DNA of 64,000 nt from Treponema sp. (GCA_017553635.1 JAFZKN010000017.1:203058-267057), one strand, 5' to 3'. Positions 46,348 through 54,695 are shown, counted from the first letter of the stretch. Program-made: numbers and translations. The notes: a model not told the origin generated them from the sequence alone.

Positions 46348-46469
46348 CGAATCGTGTCAGCCTCGCGGAATTAAGTCTGTCATTACGACAGACTTTTTTG
46401 TTTTATACTGAAATTTAATTTCGAATGAGATTCGAACCGAAGTTTGCGGTATTAAAAATTGCGAGACTC
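46348..46469 (+). repeat. tRNA-linked tandem repeat, copy 3 (truncated)
   Basis: Has the 18-base tRNA end, the copy-1 type terminator (46373-46399) and the first 39 bases of the body, then stops at GCGAGACTC in the middle of the palindrome, 11 bases before the end of thyX. Confidence 0.9.
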
Positions 46470-46479
46470 ATGGCTGTAT

Positions 46480-47181
46480 TTACTTTTTATTTTTCCACGC
46501 CTCAACCGCCTGAAGCATTTCTTTTTTAGAAATCATTTTTCCACATGAGTGGTCTTCGTCACAGTATCCGTTAGCTTCGCATTTTGGAACAAAAAGATTT
46601 TCGCATATCCATTCCCACTCAGGAGAAAGAACTTTAAGCTTTTCTTTTAATTCAACACTGAGTGCACGGATTTCTTTATAAGCTCTTGTACAAAGACGCA
46701 TATTCATAAAATGCATGAGGGCGCGAAGATTAATTTTCCATACGATTTTAGTTTCCATTCCAAGCGGAAGAATATTTGCTGCATCTTCCTTTGCATAACC
46801 TTCTTCTTCGATTTTTGTATAAGCTTCCATAATATTTTTAAGTGCGCCTTTATATATATTTTCTGCCTCGCCTTTGAATGGAGAATAAAATTCTTTATCA
46901 ACATTCATGTTCTTTGCATCAACATATCTTGTAGAACTCTGCAGTCTTGTTGTTCCAACGATATGTGTATAAAGTTCGCGTATGCATCGTGCGGAATATC
47001 CTTCGATGATACAGAATACATCAGGATACTCCGCTGTTCGTGTATGCCCGCTCTGAATACATGATTTTGCACGTTTAATATTTTTTTCTTTATCTTCGAC
47101 AGGACTGTTCCAGCAGATTCCTGCACAATATCCGATTGTGTTCAACGGTTCCTTATCTGTCTGCGGCAAAATTGTAATCAT
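46480..47181 (-). CDS. thyX: ThyX-like FAD-dependent thymidylate synthase with altered RHR motif
   Basis: 233 residues. IEGYSARCIRELYTHIVG and TRLQSSTRYVDAK (about 60-90) align with the ThyX signature. The RHRx7S motif reads T72-H73-I74 and Ser 82, so both arginines of RHR are lost while the His and Ser remain. Related proteins with YTHI..TRLQ are, to my knowledge, a known divergent branch annotated as ThyX. ThyX makes dTMP from dUMP using FAD, NADPH and methylenetetrahydrofolate. Ribosome site AGGAG lies 5 bases before the start. A small stem-loop (47196-47213) lies just upstream. It follows the Nif3-like gene and ends next to the tRNA repeat. Confidence 0.8.
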   Translation of the reverse strand: MITILPQTDKEPLNTIGYCAGICWNSPVEDKEKNIKRAKSCIQSGHTRTAEYPDVFCIIEGYSARCIRELYTHIVGTTRLQSSTRYVDAKNMNVDKEFYSPFKGEAENIYKGALKNIMEAYTKIEEEGYAKEDAANILPLGMETKIVWKINLRALMHFMNMRLCTRAYKEIRALSVELKEKLKVLSPEWEWICENLFVPKCEANGYCDEDHSCGKMISKKEMLQAVEAWKNKK

Positions 47182-47195
47182 AAAATACTCCTTAA

Positions 47196-47239
47196 GACCT
47201 GTCGTCAGAGGTCACATACGAGATGAATTTTTTCATCTC
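47196..47239 (-). promoter_or_regulatory. Two stem-loops in the leader of thyX
   Basis: GACCT/AGGTC (47196-47213) lies directly before the ribosome site, and GAGATGAA/TTCATCTC (47220-47239) lies between it and the Nif3-like stop codon. On the minus strand neither is followed by a T-run, so they are not simple terminators there; they could affect translation or RNA stability. Confidence 0.4.
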
Positions 47240-47243
47240 TTTT

Positions 47244-48011
47244 TTACATTCCTGTCGGAACATCTATAAATTCTACATCTATTTTTTTATCTTTTGCAAG
47301 TTTTTTCATCACAAGCTTTACACCTACAGTTTCTGTCTGATAATGCCCGCCTGCAATTACATTAATACAGTTTTCCTTTACATAATGATAAAGTTCATGA
47401 CTAAACTCACCAGTAACGTAAGCATCGAGTCCAAGTTCTACCGCACTTGTAACATCTTCTCCTGCACCGCCGGAAATAATTCCTACTGTTTTAATGTCTT
47501 TCTTTCCGAAATTTAAAACTGTAACGGGTTTTTCTCCAGGAAGAAGAATTTTTTCTGCAAGTTTATCAATCGTAAGTTTTGTCCTTAACTGTCCGTAGAC
47601 ACCAATTTCCATTGACCTCCACTCACCAAATGTTTTTACTTTTGTAAGACCGGCTCTTGCAGCAAGTCCCCAGTTATTTCCATAAGGTTTGTTTGCATCA
47701 AGCGGAATATGATACGCAATAAGTGCAATATCATTTTTTAAAAATGCATTTATTCGTTTATAAACATTCCCTGTTATTGTTTCACACTGTCCCCAGAACA
47801 GTCCATGATGACAGAATAAAACATCAGCCCCGCACTTTTTAGCCTTTAAAGCTGTTTCTTCACTTGCATCAACTGCAAATGCAACTTTCTTTATCTCTTT
47901 TAAATCCGGCGCACTGTTTTCAATTTGAATCCCATTTAAAGAAACATCTCTGCTGTAATTTTCTTTTTTTAAAAATGAATTGAAATATTTATCAAGCTGT
48001 TTTAATGTCAT
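47244..48011 (-). CDS. Nif3-like dinuclear metal centre protein
   Basis: 255 residues, one Nif3/YbgI domain: SLNGIQIENS at 24-33, CHHGLFWG (metal-binding His pair, about 67-74), YHIPLDAN, SGGAGEDVTSAV and GGHYQTETVGV near the end. These proteins bind two metal ions and form hexamers; the biochemical role is unclear (some are called GTP cyclohydrolase I type 2). All metal-site motifs are kept. It overlaps the membrane protein gene upstream by 4 bases (ATGA) and is followed by thyX. Confidence 0.92.
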   Translation of the reverse strand: MTLKQLDKYFNSFLKKENYSRDVSLNGIQIENSAPDLKEIKKVAFAVDASEETALKAKKCGADVLFCHHGLFWGQCETITGNVYKRINAFLKNDIALIAYHIPLDANKPYGNNWGLAARAGLTKVKTFGEWRSMEIGVYGQLRTKLTIDKLAEKILLPGEKPVTVLNFGKKDIKTVGIISGGAGEDVTSAVELGLDAYVTGEFSHELYHYVKENCINVIAGGHYQTETVGVKLVMKKLAKDKKIDVEFIDVPTGM

Positions 48012-49087
48012 TCATTACCCTCTTCTTCCTGATCCTTAAATCTGTTTATCATTTTTTTTGTTTCAAGAACAGCATGACTTGGTGCATAATTTCTTTTATC
48101 CCGTTTTAAACCGAATCTCAAATTTGCAAGAACAGGATTTGTCTGCTCAACAAAACCATATCCATTTGTTCTATATTCTTTTACCATACTTAATCCAATG
48201 CACGACAGCTGCCTTGCAGGATTTAAAATCTTCATAAAACTTTTTTCAGGGATTCCATCACCGACAATTATAAATTTTTTATCATCACCTTCTTTTTTTG
48301 CCGCAATCCTTGAAAGAATTTCATATTCACGTGCATAAATATCGTAATAATTTGAATGCTTTGCAAAATATTTTTCTTCACTATATCTTGAATTTAAAAA
48401 CATAATTCTCTGTCTGATAAAATCTACAGATACATTATATTTTGCCGGTACTGTACTAAATCCAAATTCACCGGCATAAATTTTATAACCAGCTTTACAC
48501 AAGAGCAAAAGATACGGTTCATAATTATAAACATGAGCTCTCTTATCCGGAATGAAAAGAATTATATTATTATCCTGTTTGTTGCCTTTGGATTCATCCG
48601 GAGTATAAATTGTAAGAGTGAGATTTCTTCTTTCTAAAGGCTGAGTCGATAAAACAAATTCAGAGTTTAAATTTCCAGAGTATAATTCTGTGGTTTTGGT
48701 GACAGAAAGCTTTGTCTCATCCATAACAACCGGTCTGTTTTGTACAAAAAATATTCCGGTCAAAATAATTATGATAAACAGCAGGACAGAAAAGATCGAA
48801 AACGCTACACTGTAAGTATCAACATAAAGACTGCTGAAAAACCTTAAAAAACTGCGGTAATTTACGGCAGCAACTGCAAGCGAAATATAAAATATTATCA
48901 TTTCACCGGTTCCAAAGCCCCACGCTATCGACTGGACAACCAGCAGAACAAAAGAAAATGGAGACAAAAGAACAATCGAGTCGTTTTTTGTATTTCTGAC
49001 AAATGCAAACCTTGCACATATAACCGCAAGGACCCCAAGAATAAGCATTTGTCCGTAAAATGGCGTAAAGGTAATATGAAACAGCAT
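48008..49087 (-). CDS. Membrane protein with soluble C-terminal domain, unknown function
   Basis: I do not recognise this 359-residue product. It has four hydrophobic segments (about 10-30, 38-58, 60-78 and 92-115), then a soluble part (120-359) with an alternating strand-helix pattern (NNIILFIPDKRAHVYNYEP, KKFIIVGDGIPEKSFMKIL). It resembles an alpha/beta hydrolase or Rossmann-like fold, but no Ser-His-Asp motif is clear. Its end overlaps the Nif3-like gene by 4 bases, so the two are coupled. A TAATAT box lies 6 bases before ATG 49087, so it too may be leaderless. Confidence 0.7.
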   Translation of the reverse strand: MLFHITFTPFYGQMLILGVLAVICARFAFVRNTKNDSIVLLSPFSFVLLVVQSIAWGFGTGEMIIFYISLAVAAVNYRSFLRFFSSLYVDTYSVAFSIFSVLLFIIIILTGIFFVQNRPVVMDETKLSVTKTTELYSGNLNSEFVLSTQPLERRNLTLTIYTPDESKGNKQDNNIILFIPDKRAHVYNYEPYLLLLCKAGYKIYAGEFGFSTVPAKYNVSVDFIRQRIMFLNSRYSEEKYFAKHSNYYDIYAREYEILSRIAAKKEGDDKKFIIVGDGIPEKSFMKILNPARQLSCIGLSMVKEYRTNGYGFVEQTNPVLANLRFGLKRDKRNYAPSHAVLETKKMINRFKDQEEEGNE

Positions 49088-49215
49088 AATTAAATATTAC
49101 ATTAAATAAACTACCTCTTCAACATCGGTTTTACGTTCCAGGCTGAATTGTAAAAATTTCTTTATTTAATTCCGCATATATGTTATAATTTTCCAAATAA
49201 GGACTGAGTATAATT

Positions 49216-50715
49216 ATGGCCGCAAAAAAACGCATCGAAGTTGATTCTGCTAAGATCTCTAAAGCAATAAATTCTGGAATTCCTCTTACAATCACGACAT
49301 ATACCCTTCCACATGAAATGGAAGTGTACATGGGAGATGTTCTTACTGTTTTCTTAAAAGAGCTGGACCAGACGCAGATGGTAGAATACTTAAACTACTG
49401 TCTCAACGAGCTTATTACCAATGCAAAAAAGGCCAATACAAAGAGAATTTACTTTAAGCAGAAAAATCTCGATATTACAAACCCTGATGATTATGAACTC
49501 GGTCTAAAAACCTTTAAAGAAGATACACTTAACAATATCAATTACTACCTTGACCTTCAGAAAAAAGCAGGTCTCTACGTTAAGTTAATCCTTCAGGTTA
49601 GAAACAATAAGATTAAGATTGAAGTCCGCAATAATTCAAGCCTTACGGTTTTTGAATATAAAAGAATTCATGATAAACTTTCCAGGGCTCAGCAGTATAC
49701 TTCTGTAGAAGATGCACTTTCTCAGATTCTCGATGATTCAGAAGGTGCCGGTCTCGGTCTTGTAATCATGATTCTCATGCTCGAAAAAATCGGTCTTACA
49801 GAAGAAAATTTCCAGAGCCTTTGCGAAAATGGTGAAACAATTACAAGAATTATCCTTCCGTTAAGTGAAAAAACCCGTCAGCAGATTAACTTTATTTCTG
49901 CAGAATTTGTTAAGCTTATCGATAATCTTCCGCAGTTCCCGGAAAATATTACAGCAATCAACAGACTCTTAAATGATCCTGATTCGAAGATGTCAGACAT
50001 AGCTCTCCAGATATCTAACGACGTTGCGCTGACTGGTGAACTCTTAAAAATGGTAAACTCGGCTGCATTTGCGCTTGCTTCTCCATGCCGCAGCATTTCT
50101 GATGCTGTTAAACTTGTCGGAATTCGTGGTATTAAAAACCTTCTGTTCAGTATCGGTACAATGCAGACATTTAAAGAAGTCGGTGGTGATAAAGCAGATT
50201 TGTGGACACATGCTTATCAGGTTGCATTTTATTCATACAACCTTGCAAGAAACTTCTTTACAGGAAAAAGAGCAATTATTGAAGACTCATATATCTGCGG
50301 TCTTCTTCATGATATGGGAAAAATTATTTTTGAAACATCTCATCCTGATCTTCTCAACAGAGTAAAGAAAATCTGTGAAGCAAAAGGAATTTCTTCTGAC
50401 TTAATCGAAAGACTTATTGCAGGTGTTAACCATGGTGAAATCGGAAGTGAAGTTGCTAAAAAGTGGAACTTCCCGGAAGTTATCATTAATGTAATAAAAT
50501 ACCATCATGATCCGGAAGAAGCACCTGCCGAAGTAAAAGATCTCACAAGCATCGTTTACCTTGCAGATATCATGACATACTATCAGACAAACGAAGTCGC
50601 TTTCTATCAGATTGATTCTGAAATTTTAAAGATATTTAAGATTACAACAGAAGACCAGTTTAAGAAAGTTTCTGATAAACTTCTTGCCTCTTTCTCTAAA
50701 GAACAGGAAGCTTAA
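49216..50715 (+). CDS. HATPase-like plus HDOD signalling protein
   Basis: 499 residues. The N-terminal half (about 40-215) has a Bergerat ATPase-like pattern: YCLNELITNAKKA (N box, Asn 69), and GAGLGLVIMILMLEKIG (G-box region near 177-195). The second half is an HDOD domain (about 230-460): FPENITAINRLLNDPDSKMSDI, here noted by its ends FPENI and KMSDI, CRSISDAVKLVGIRGIKNLL and CGLLHDMGKIIF with the HD pair near 366. HDOD proteins act in signal transduction. A kinase-type ATP domain fused to HDOD is unusual. There is no dimerisation/His region before the ATPase. It converges with the TrmH-type gene, overlapping it by 4 bases. Confidence 0.85.
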   Translation: MAAKKRIEVDSAKISKAINSGIPLTITTYTLPHEMEVYMGDVLTVFLKELDQTQMVEYLNYCLNELITNAKKANTKRIYFKQKNLDITNPDDYELGLKTFKEDTLNNINYYLDLQKKAGLYVKLILQVRNNKIKIEVRNNSSLTVFEYKRIHDKLSRAQQYTSVEDALSQILDDSEGAGLGLVIMILMLEKIGLTEENFQSLCENGETITRIILPLSEKTRQQINFISAEFVKLIDNLPQFPENITAINRLLNDPDSKMSDIALQISNDVALTGELLKMVNSAAFALASPCRSISDAVKLVGIRGIKNLLFSIGTMQTFKEVGGDKADLWTHAYQVAFYSYNLARNFFTGKRAIIEDSYICGLLHDMGKIIFETSHPDLLNRVKKICEAKGISSDLIERLIAGVNHGEIGSEVAKKWNFPEVIINVIKYHHDPEEAPAEVKDLTSIVYLADIMTYYQTNEVAFYQIDSEILKIFKITTEDQFKKVSDKLLASFSKEQEA

Positions 50716-51554
50716 TTTTTTCTTAAACTCTCAACCCATTTTTCCATAAGTATTCCAAGTGCGACTCCAACATTAAGTGACGCTTTAAGTCCAATCATTG
50801 GAATAGTTACACATCCATATTCTGCTTTTTTAATTGCTTCAGGACTTGCTCCAAGCTCTTCAGAACCTATGATGCAGATTCCTTCTTTTGGAAATTTAAA
50901 TTCGTCTATGGGAGTTCCACCTGTTTCGAGAATAAAAACAGGCTTATCAGAGGGAAGCTCGTTAAGAGATTTTCGTTCCCATGGAATTGTTTCGATACAT
51001 CCCATACCGCTTCTTACTGCCCTCGGATGAGAAGGATCACAGCAAAAAGGCGACAGATAGATACGCTCTGCACCCATTCCTTCTGCGGTTCTGAAAATTG
51101 AACCTAAGTTAAACGGTGAACGGATATCTTCTGCAAAAATGCTTACTCCAGGATAGAAGTTTCTCTTTTCTGTAACGGTTTCTACTTCTTTTGAATCGTA
51201 TTCCTGTTTTAAATTTTTGTGTGGTGCAATTATCAAATCCCATTCTGCAGGAAAAGTTCCGATTATGGCAAGAAGATGATTCCTTGCAACATTGCATGCA
51301 CGACGTTCGTCAAACGGATTTTCTTTTATAAGATTTTCTAATTCAAGGGCAGCATCTTTAGAAAGCTTCGGATCAAGCAGCAGGACTTTAATAAGTTCTT
51401 TTACGTATTGCGCGCGCGACATCTGATGAAAAGAATATTCTGATCCTTTTTCTGCAATGCCGGCTATATCACGCTCTAACGCCCCGAACGAGAGCGCAAG
51501 CTTACGGCGTTTTTGACCGCCGGAAAGTTGAAAGAGTTTTTGAGGTTCTATCAT
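50712..51554 (-). CDS. TrmH/SpoU-family RNA 2'-O-methyltransferase
   Basis: 280 residues with an N-terminal helical domain (1-120) and a SPOUT methyltransferase domain: PFNLGSIFRTAEGMGAERIY (motif 1, about 146-165), CIIGSEELGASPEAI (motif 2) and IPMIGLKASLNVGVALGIL (motif 3, the knotted AdoMet site). Such enzymes methylate riboses in tRNA or rRNA. The exact site is unknown. The N-terminal part does not match the small L30e-like domain of RlmB, so it may be a distinct subtype. It lies 3 bases after the Fe-ADH-like gene on the same strand. Confidence 0.88.
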   Translation of the reverse strand: MIEPQKLFQLSGGQKRRKLALSFGALERDIAGIAEKGSEYSFHQMSRAQYVKELIKVLLLDPKLSKDAALELENLIKENPFDERRACNVARNHLLAIIGTFPAEWDLIIAPHKNLKQEYDSKEVETVTEKRNFYPGVSIFAEDIRSPFNLGSIFRTAEGMGAERIYLSPFCCDPSHPRAVRSGMGCIETIPWERKSLNELPSDKPVFILETGGTPIDEFKFPKEGICIIGSEELGASPEAIKKAEYGCVTIPMIGLKASLNVGVALGILMEKWVESLRKN

Positions 51555-51556
51555 AA

Positions 51557-52705
51557 TTAGAATGCCAGCTTGAGAAGGTCAAAAAGGTCGTCAGAAGTCA
51601 TGCTGCGAGGCAATGTGTTGATAAGATCAAGTTCACCACCATCTTCTGCACAAAGTGCAAGCTGATCAACATTGATAGAAAGATCTTTTAAACGAGCCGG
51701 AAGATTGTTCTTTGCAATCTTCTGACGTATATATTCAGCAAATGCCGTAACTGCTTCTTCCTGAGTTGCTTCTTCCGGTGCAGCCCTTAAGATTTTTGAA
51801 AGCTTTGCAATCTTATCTGCTTTAAATTTGGCAGCATCTTCGATTACATAAGGAAACAAAATTGAAGTAACAAGTGAGCGTGAAATTCTATATCGGGCAT
51901 TAATTGTCTGCGCAAGGAGTGATGCAACTCCAGGTGAACTCATTGCACTGGCAAGAGAAGCCATACAACCGCCCTGTGTTAAAAGAACTTCTGCAGGTGT
52001 CGTAATTGTAAGACTTGGTGAACCGTCAATTGCATAACCCAAAAGTTCAGTTCCTTTTTCAACAATCATATCACTGAAAAATGAAGCTTTTTGCGAAATA
52101 TAACTTTCTGTTGCAAGACACAGTGTTTCTATTGACATCGAAGCTGTCTGATTTTCTGTAAGAGTAAGGGAAAGGTTCGGATCAAAAAGAACAAGTTTAC
52201 AGATTGCATCCTTGTTTTTTATAAGCTTATTTTTATTCGAACGTGAATCTATTACAGGTGTAAAAGAAGAGAAGATAAACGGATCACGCATTGTGGTAGG
52301 AATGCAGATTAATGGAAGAGGTGCTACAGTAGGAGCTGCTCCATCGACAAATTCATACAGATCATGTACTTCATAAAAAATTGAACATACTGCTTTTGCA
52401 ATATTAATTGTTTTTGAACCGCCGGCAGCAATAATTCCATGGACATGAGCCTGACGGGCAAGAGTAAGCGCCTGATCAATTGTACTTGTATTTGCACCAT
52501 TTGAAATTTCATCAAATATAAAATAATCAACTTTATGTTCATTAAGGGGTTCAAGGATTTTGTCGGCAATTCCAACTTCCTTGAGCATCGGATCTATAAT
52601 CAGCATAAACTTTGAACCAAGATCCTTTGCATACTGGCCGATTCTTGTAATCGTATAAGAGCCTAAAACAATATTCGGTGAAATTTTAAAAATAAAATCT
52701 GCCAT
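51557..52705 (-). CDS. Iron-containing alcohol dehydrogenase-like protein lacking metal ligands
   Basis: 382 residues, fold of group III alcohol dehydrogenases: GIIAAGGSKTINIAKAVC (about 94-111) and PTTMRDPFIFSSFTPVID. The usual metal-binding residues are gone: where GMDALTHAIEAY is expected it has MSIETLCLATESY (Asp to Glu, His to Leu), and the later HPLGA...PHG region reads LLAQTINARYRISRS. NAD binding by GGSKT seems kept. Loss of all ligands suggests a non-enzymatic or altered role. Other group III relatives without the metal exist (for example some glycerol-1-phosphate dehydrogenase-like proteins), so the family assignment is clearer than the function. The gene is followed by the TrmH-type gene. 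Confidence 0.75.
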   Translation of the reverse strand: MADFIFKISPNIVLGSYTITRIGQYAKDLGSKFMLIIDPMLKEVGIADKILEPLNEHKVDYFIFDEISNGANTSTIDQALTLARQAHVHGIIAAGGSKTINIAKAVCSIFYEVHDLYEFVDGAAPTVAPLPLICIPTTMRDPFIFSSFTPVIDSRSNKNKLIKNKDAICKLVLFDPNLSLTLTENQTASMSIETLCLATESYISQKASFFSDMIVEKGTELLGYAIDGSPSLTITTPAEVLLTQGGCMASLASAMSSPGVASLLAQTINARYRISRSLVTSILFPYVIEDAAKFKADKIAKLSKILRAAPEEATQEEAVTAFAEYIRQKIAKNNLPARLKDLSINVDQLALCAEDGGELDLINTLPRSMTSDDLFDLLKLAF

Positions 52706-52779
52706 AATAAACTCCGTTTTTTAATTTTTAAGGCAAAACCAATCTCTTTTCTTTCTGCCTTTAGCCTGTATCTATTATA

Positions 52780-52812
52780 CAAAAAAAGACGGAATTCCTT
52801 CCGCCTTTTTTA
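52780..52812 (-). terminator. Terminator after flgM
   Basis: Minus strand: AAAAAAGGCGGAAGGAATTCCGTCTTTTTTT region; GGCGGAA and TTCCGTC pair around GGAA and a seven-T run follows. The A-run on the other side makes it usable in both directions. Confidence 0.88.
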
Positions 52813-52832
52813 TGAACATCCTTTGTTTAACC

Positions 52833-53120
52833 TTAGATGCCGTAACTAGCCATAATTCTCTCTGCTGTAGAGTTGAGAATTTCTGAACTGAGGTATGATG
52901 GATCCTTAATTTTTTCTTTAATCTGAGCTACAAGGTCAGCACGAACATCTGGAGTTTCATCAGCTACTTCTTTGAGATAGTAAGCTTCTGCCATTTCTTT
53001 GGCTTCTTTAGAAACGCTGATGGAATCTGGTGAAGATTTTACACTTTCTGTGCCCTGAGTGCGTTTTGTGCTCTGAACATTGTTGAGAGGAGTAATTCCT
53101 CCAAGTTTGTCTATCATCAT
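52833..53120 (-). CDS. flgM: Anti-sigma-28 factor FlgM
   Basis: 95 residues, acidic-basic and disordered at the N-terminus, with the sigma-28-binding region in the C-terminal half: VRADLVAQIKEKIKDPSYLS and SEILNSTAERIMASYGI (about 60-95). FlgM holds sigma-28 until the flagellar hook is complete, then is exported, so late flagellar genes are switched on. The N-terminal GGITPLNNVQ is typical of spirochaetal and other FlgM proteins. The gene stands alone between RsmI and the Fe-ADH-like gene, with a terminator after it. Confidence 0.92.
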   Translation of the reverse strand: MMIDKLGGITPLNNVQSTKRTQGTESVKSSPDSISVSKEAKEMAEAYYLKEVADETPDVRADLVAQIKEKIKDPSYLSSEILNSTAERIMASYGI

Positions 53121-53138
53121 ATAATCCTGCCTTATACC

Positions 53139-53846
53139 TTAATTATCGGTATTTTCCGCTGAAAGTTTAGTATTATTGCTACCCGAAACGAAAACTGCAA
53201 ATTCGCCCTTTATAGACTGCCTTGCAGCAAAGTCGTCTCTCACTTCTGCCGAAGCCCCATCCACGATTTCTTCGTGAAGTTTTGTTAACTCCCGGCCGAC
53301 TACAACTCGCCGGCTACTATCTATATCGGCAATATCCGTCAGCAACTTTACAATTCTAAACGGACTTTCGTACAAAATAAACGCATCGCCACAGCCCATA
53401 AGCTCCCTAAGCCTTTTCCGGCGTTTCCCAGGACTTGGCGAGGTAAACCCCTCAAAAACAAGCGTTTTTCCGCCAGGTCCTGCCACGCTTACAAGCGTTG
53501 CAAAGGCACTTGGCCCCGGAACAGGGGTTACTTTATACCCTGCCTGGCGCACTTTATAAGCTAAAATCGACCCCGGATCGCTTATTCCAGGCATTCCGGC
53601 ATCACTTGCATACGCAACAGATTCGCCTTTTTTTAGAAGTTCAATTATCTTATCTGCTGCAGCATCTTCATTCTGAGACCGGCACGAAATTAACGGCTTT
53701 CTAATCTCAAAATGGGTCAGAAGCTCAAGGGTATGCCTTGTATCTTCACAGGCAATCACATCCACAGCCTTAAAGGTTTCCAAAGCCCTGAAAGTAATAT
53801 CTCCAAGGTTCCCTATAGGCGTTCCAACTATAAACAATTCTGACAC
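53139..53846 (-). CDS. rsmI: rRNA (cytidine-2'-O-)-methyltransferase RsmI
   Basis: 235 residues from GTG 53846. The tetrapyrrole methylase fold is clear: LFIVGTPIGNLGDITFRALE (4-23), IACEDTRHT (31-39), ASDAGMPGISDPG (84-96) and PVPGPSAFAT. RsmI methylates C1402 of 16S rRNA, in the P site, using S-adenosylmethionine. Length is about 40 residues below the usual 275-285; the C-terminal part is the short end. There is no ribosome site, but TATAAT lies 6 bases before the GTG, so the message seems leaderless. flgM lies 18 bases downstream. Confidence 0.93.
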   Translation of the reverse strand: MSELFIVGTPIGNLGDITFRALETFKAVDVIACEDTRHTLELLTHFEIRKPLISCRSQNEDAAADKIIELLKKGESVAYASDAGMPGISDPGSILAYKVRQAGYKVTPVPGPSAFATLVSVAGPGGKTLVFEGFTSPSPGKRRKRLRELMGCGDAFILYESPFRIVKLLTDIADIDSSRRVVVGRELTKLHEEIVDGASAEVRDDFAARQSIKGEFAVFVSGSNNTKLSAENTDN

Positions 53847-53852
53847 ACTAGT

Positions 53853-53881
53853 ATTATATATTCAAATTTTATCCAAAGCAA
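53853..53881 (-). promoter_or_regulatory. Promoter of rsmI; probably leaderless
   Basis: Minus strand: TTGCTT, 17-base spacer, TATAAT, then 6 bases to GTG 53846. The GTG start in a leaderless setting is uncommon. Confidence 0.55.
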
Positions 53882-53925
53882 TAGCAAAATATAATACAGT
53901 CTCTCTGTACAGACAAACTCCGTAA

Positions 53926-54546
53926 TTAAAGCTTAAATGCAATTCCAAAAGATGGAATAAACGACATTCCTGATGTCGAGGAGTCATTGTTTAGTAGAGT
54001 ATCGTTTACGTAATATGCAGAAGTAAGCGGAAATCTATAACGGAAGCTGAATGATGCATAGACACTTAAAAACGAATTAAAATTGTATTGGGCTACAGCA
54101 TCAGCCCCAGCGTCCAGTGTAAAATGGAAAAAAGAAAGATCTGCTAAAGCTGTTTCTGCAGTGTACCTTGCAAAGCTAAAACCAGCCATTCCGAATAAAC
54201 AAAAAGAAAAATTATCTGTATGAATAAACGCATAACCAATTCCGAAATCCAAGAACAGTTCAACAGAATTATTGTAATCAAATACTTTATCTTTAAAATC
54301 CTTGCTGACAGGAATACCAATGTCGAAAACACCTCTGAGCGCGAAACCACTGTCAAAAACAGCATTCACCATAACATTAACAGCTGGTGTAATAACTTGT
54401 GTCTGGCAGCTTGAACCTGCCTCCTCTATTTCCATATTTGAAAAAGGAAGAGAAAATCCAACACCTACTCTTGCATCAGGATTTCCCTCTGCAAAAGCAG
54501 AAAATCCTATAAAAAGCGCAACTATAACACAACAAATTTTTTTCAT
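53926..54546 (-). CDS. Outer-membrane beta-barrel-like protein, unknown function
   Basis: From ATG 54546 (AGGAGG ribosome site 4 bases upstream; a longer frame from 54570 is rejected) the product has 206 residues. A signal peptide ends at FAEG (about 19-20). The rest shows alternating aromatic and polar residues with repeated strand-turn patterns (ARVGVGFSLPFSNM, VELFLDFGIGYAF, VYASFSFRYRFPL, MSFIPSFGIAFKL), ending in an aromatic or hydrophobic residue pattern typical of small outer-membrane barrels of 8 strands. The function is not known. It follows the PTP-like gene in the same direction by about 150 bases, after a terminator. Confidence 0.7.
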   Translation of the reverse strand: MKKICCVIVALFIGFSAFAEGNPDARVGVGFSLPFSNMEIEEAGSSCQTQVITPAVNVMVNAVFDSGFALRGVFDIGIPVSKDFKDKVFDYNNSVELFLDFGIGYAFIHTDNFSFCLFGMAGFSFARYTAETALADLSFFHFTLDAGADAVAQYNFNSFLSVYASFSFRYRFPLTSAYYVNDTLLNNDSSTSGMSFIPSFGIAFKL

Positions 54547-54641
54547 AAAACCTCCTGCTTGCGATGGCAAAACTGCTCATCACATAACGCTTATTATAAA
54601 TATATAATTGTATATAACGCAAGTATTTTTTGAGTATAACG

Positions 54642-54680
54642 AAAAAACCTGCTGGATACTGTTTTTAGTACCCTGCAGGC
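54642..54680 (-). terminator. Terminator after the tyrosine-phosphatase-like gene
   Basis: Minus strand: CCTGCAGGGTACT pairs with AGTATCCAGCAGG around AAAAAC (11 of 13 positions paired) and is followed by six T. It lies 15 bases past the stop codon. Confidence 0.9.
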
Positions 54681-54695
54681 TCAAATAACAAAATA

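Noticed and set aside
45861..46470. CRISPR array
   Set aside because: Units are about 215 bases with no short spacers, so they are tandem repeats and not a CRISPR.
53498..53704. Plus-strand frame in rsmI
   Set aside because: Antisense to conserved RsmI motifs; no ribosome site.
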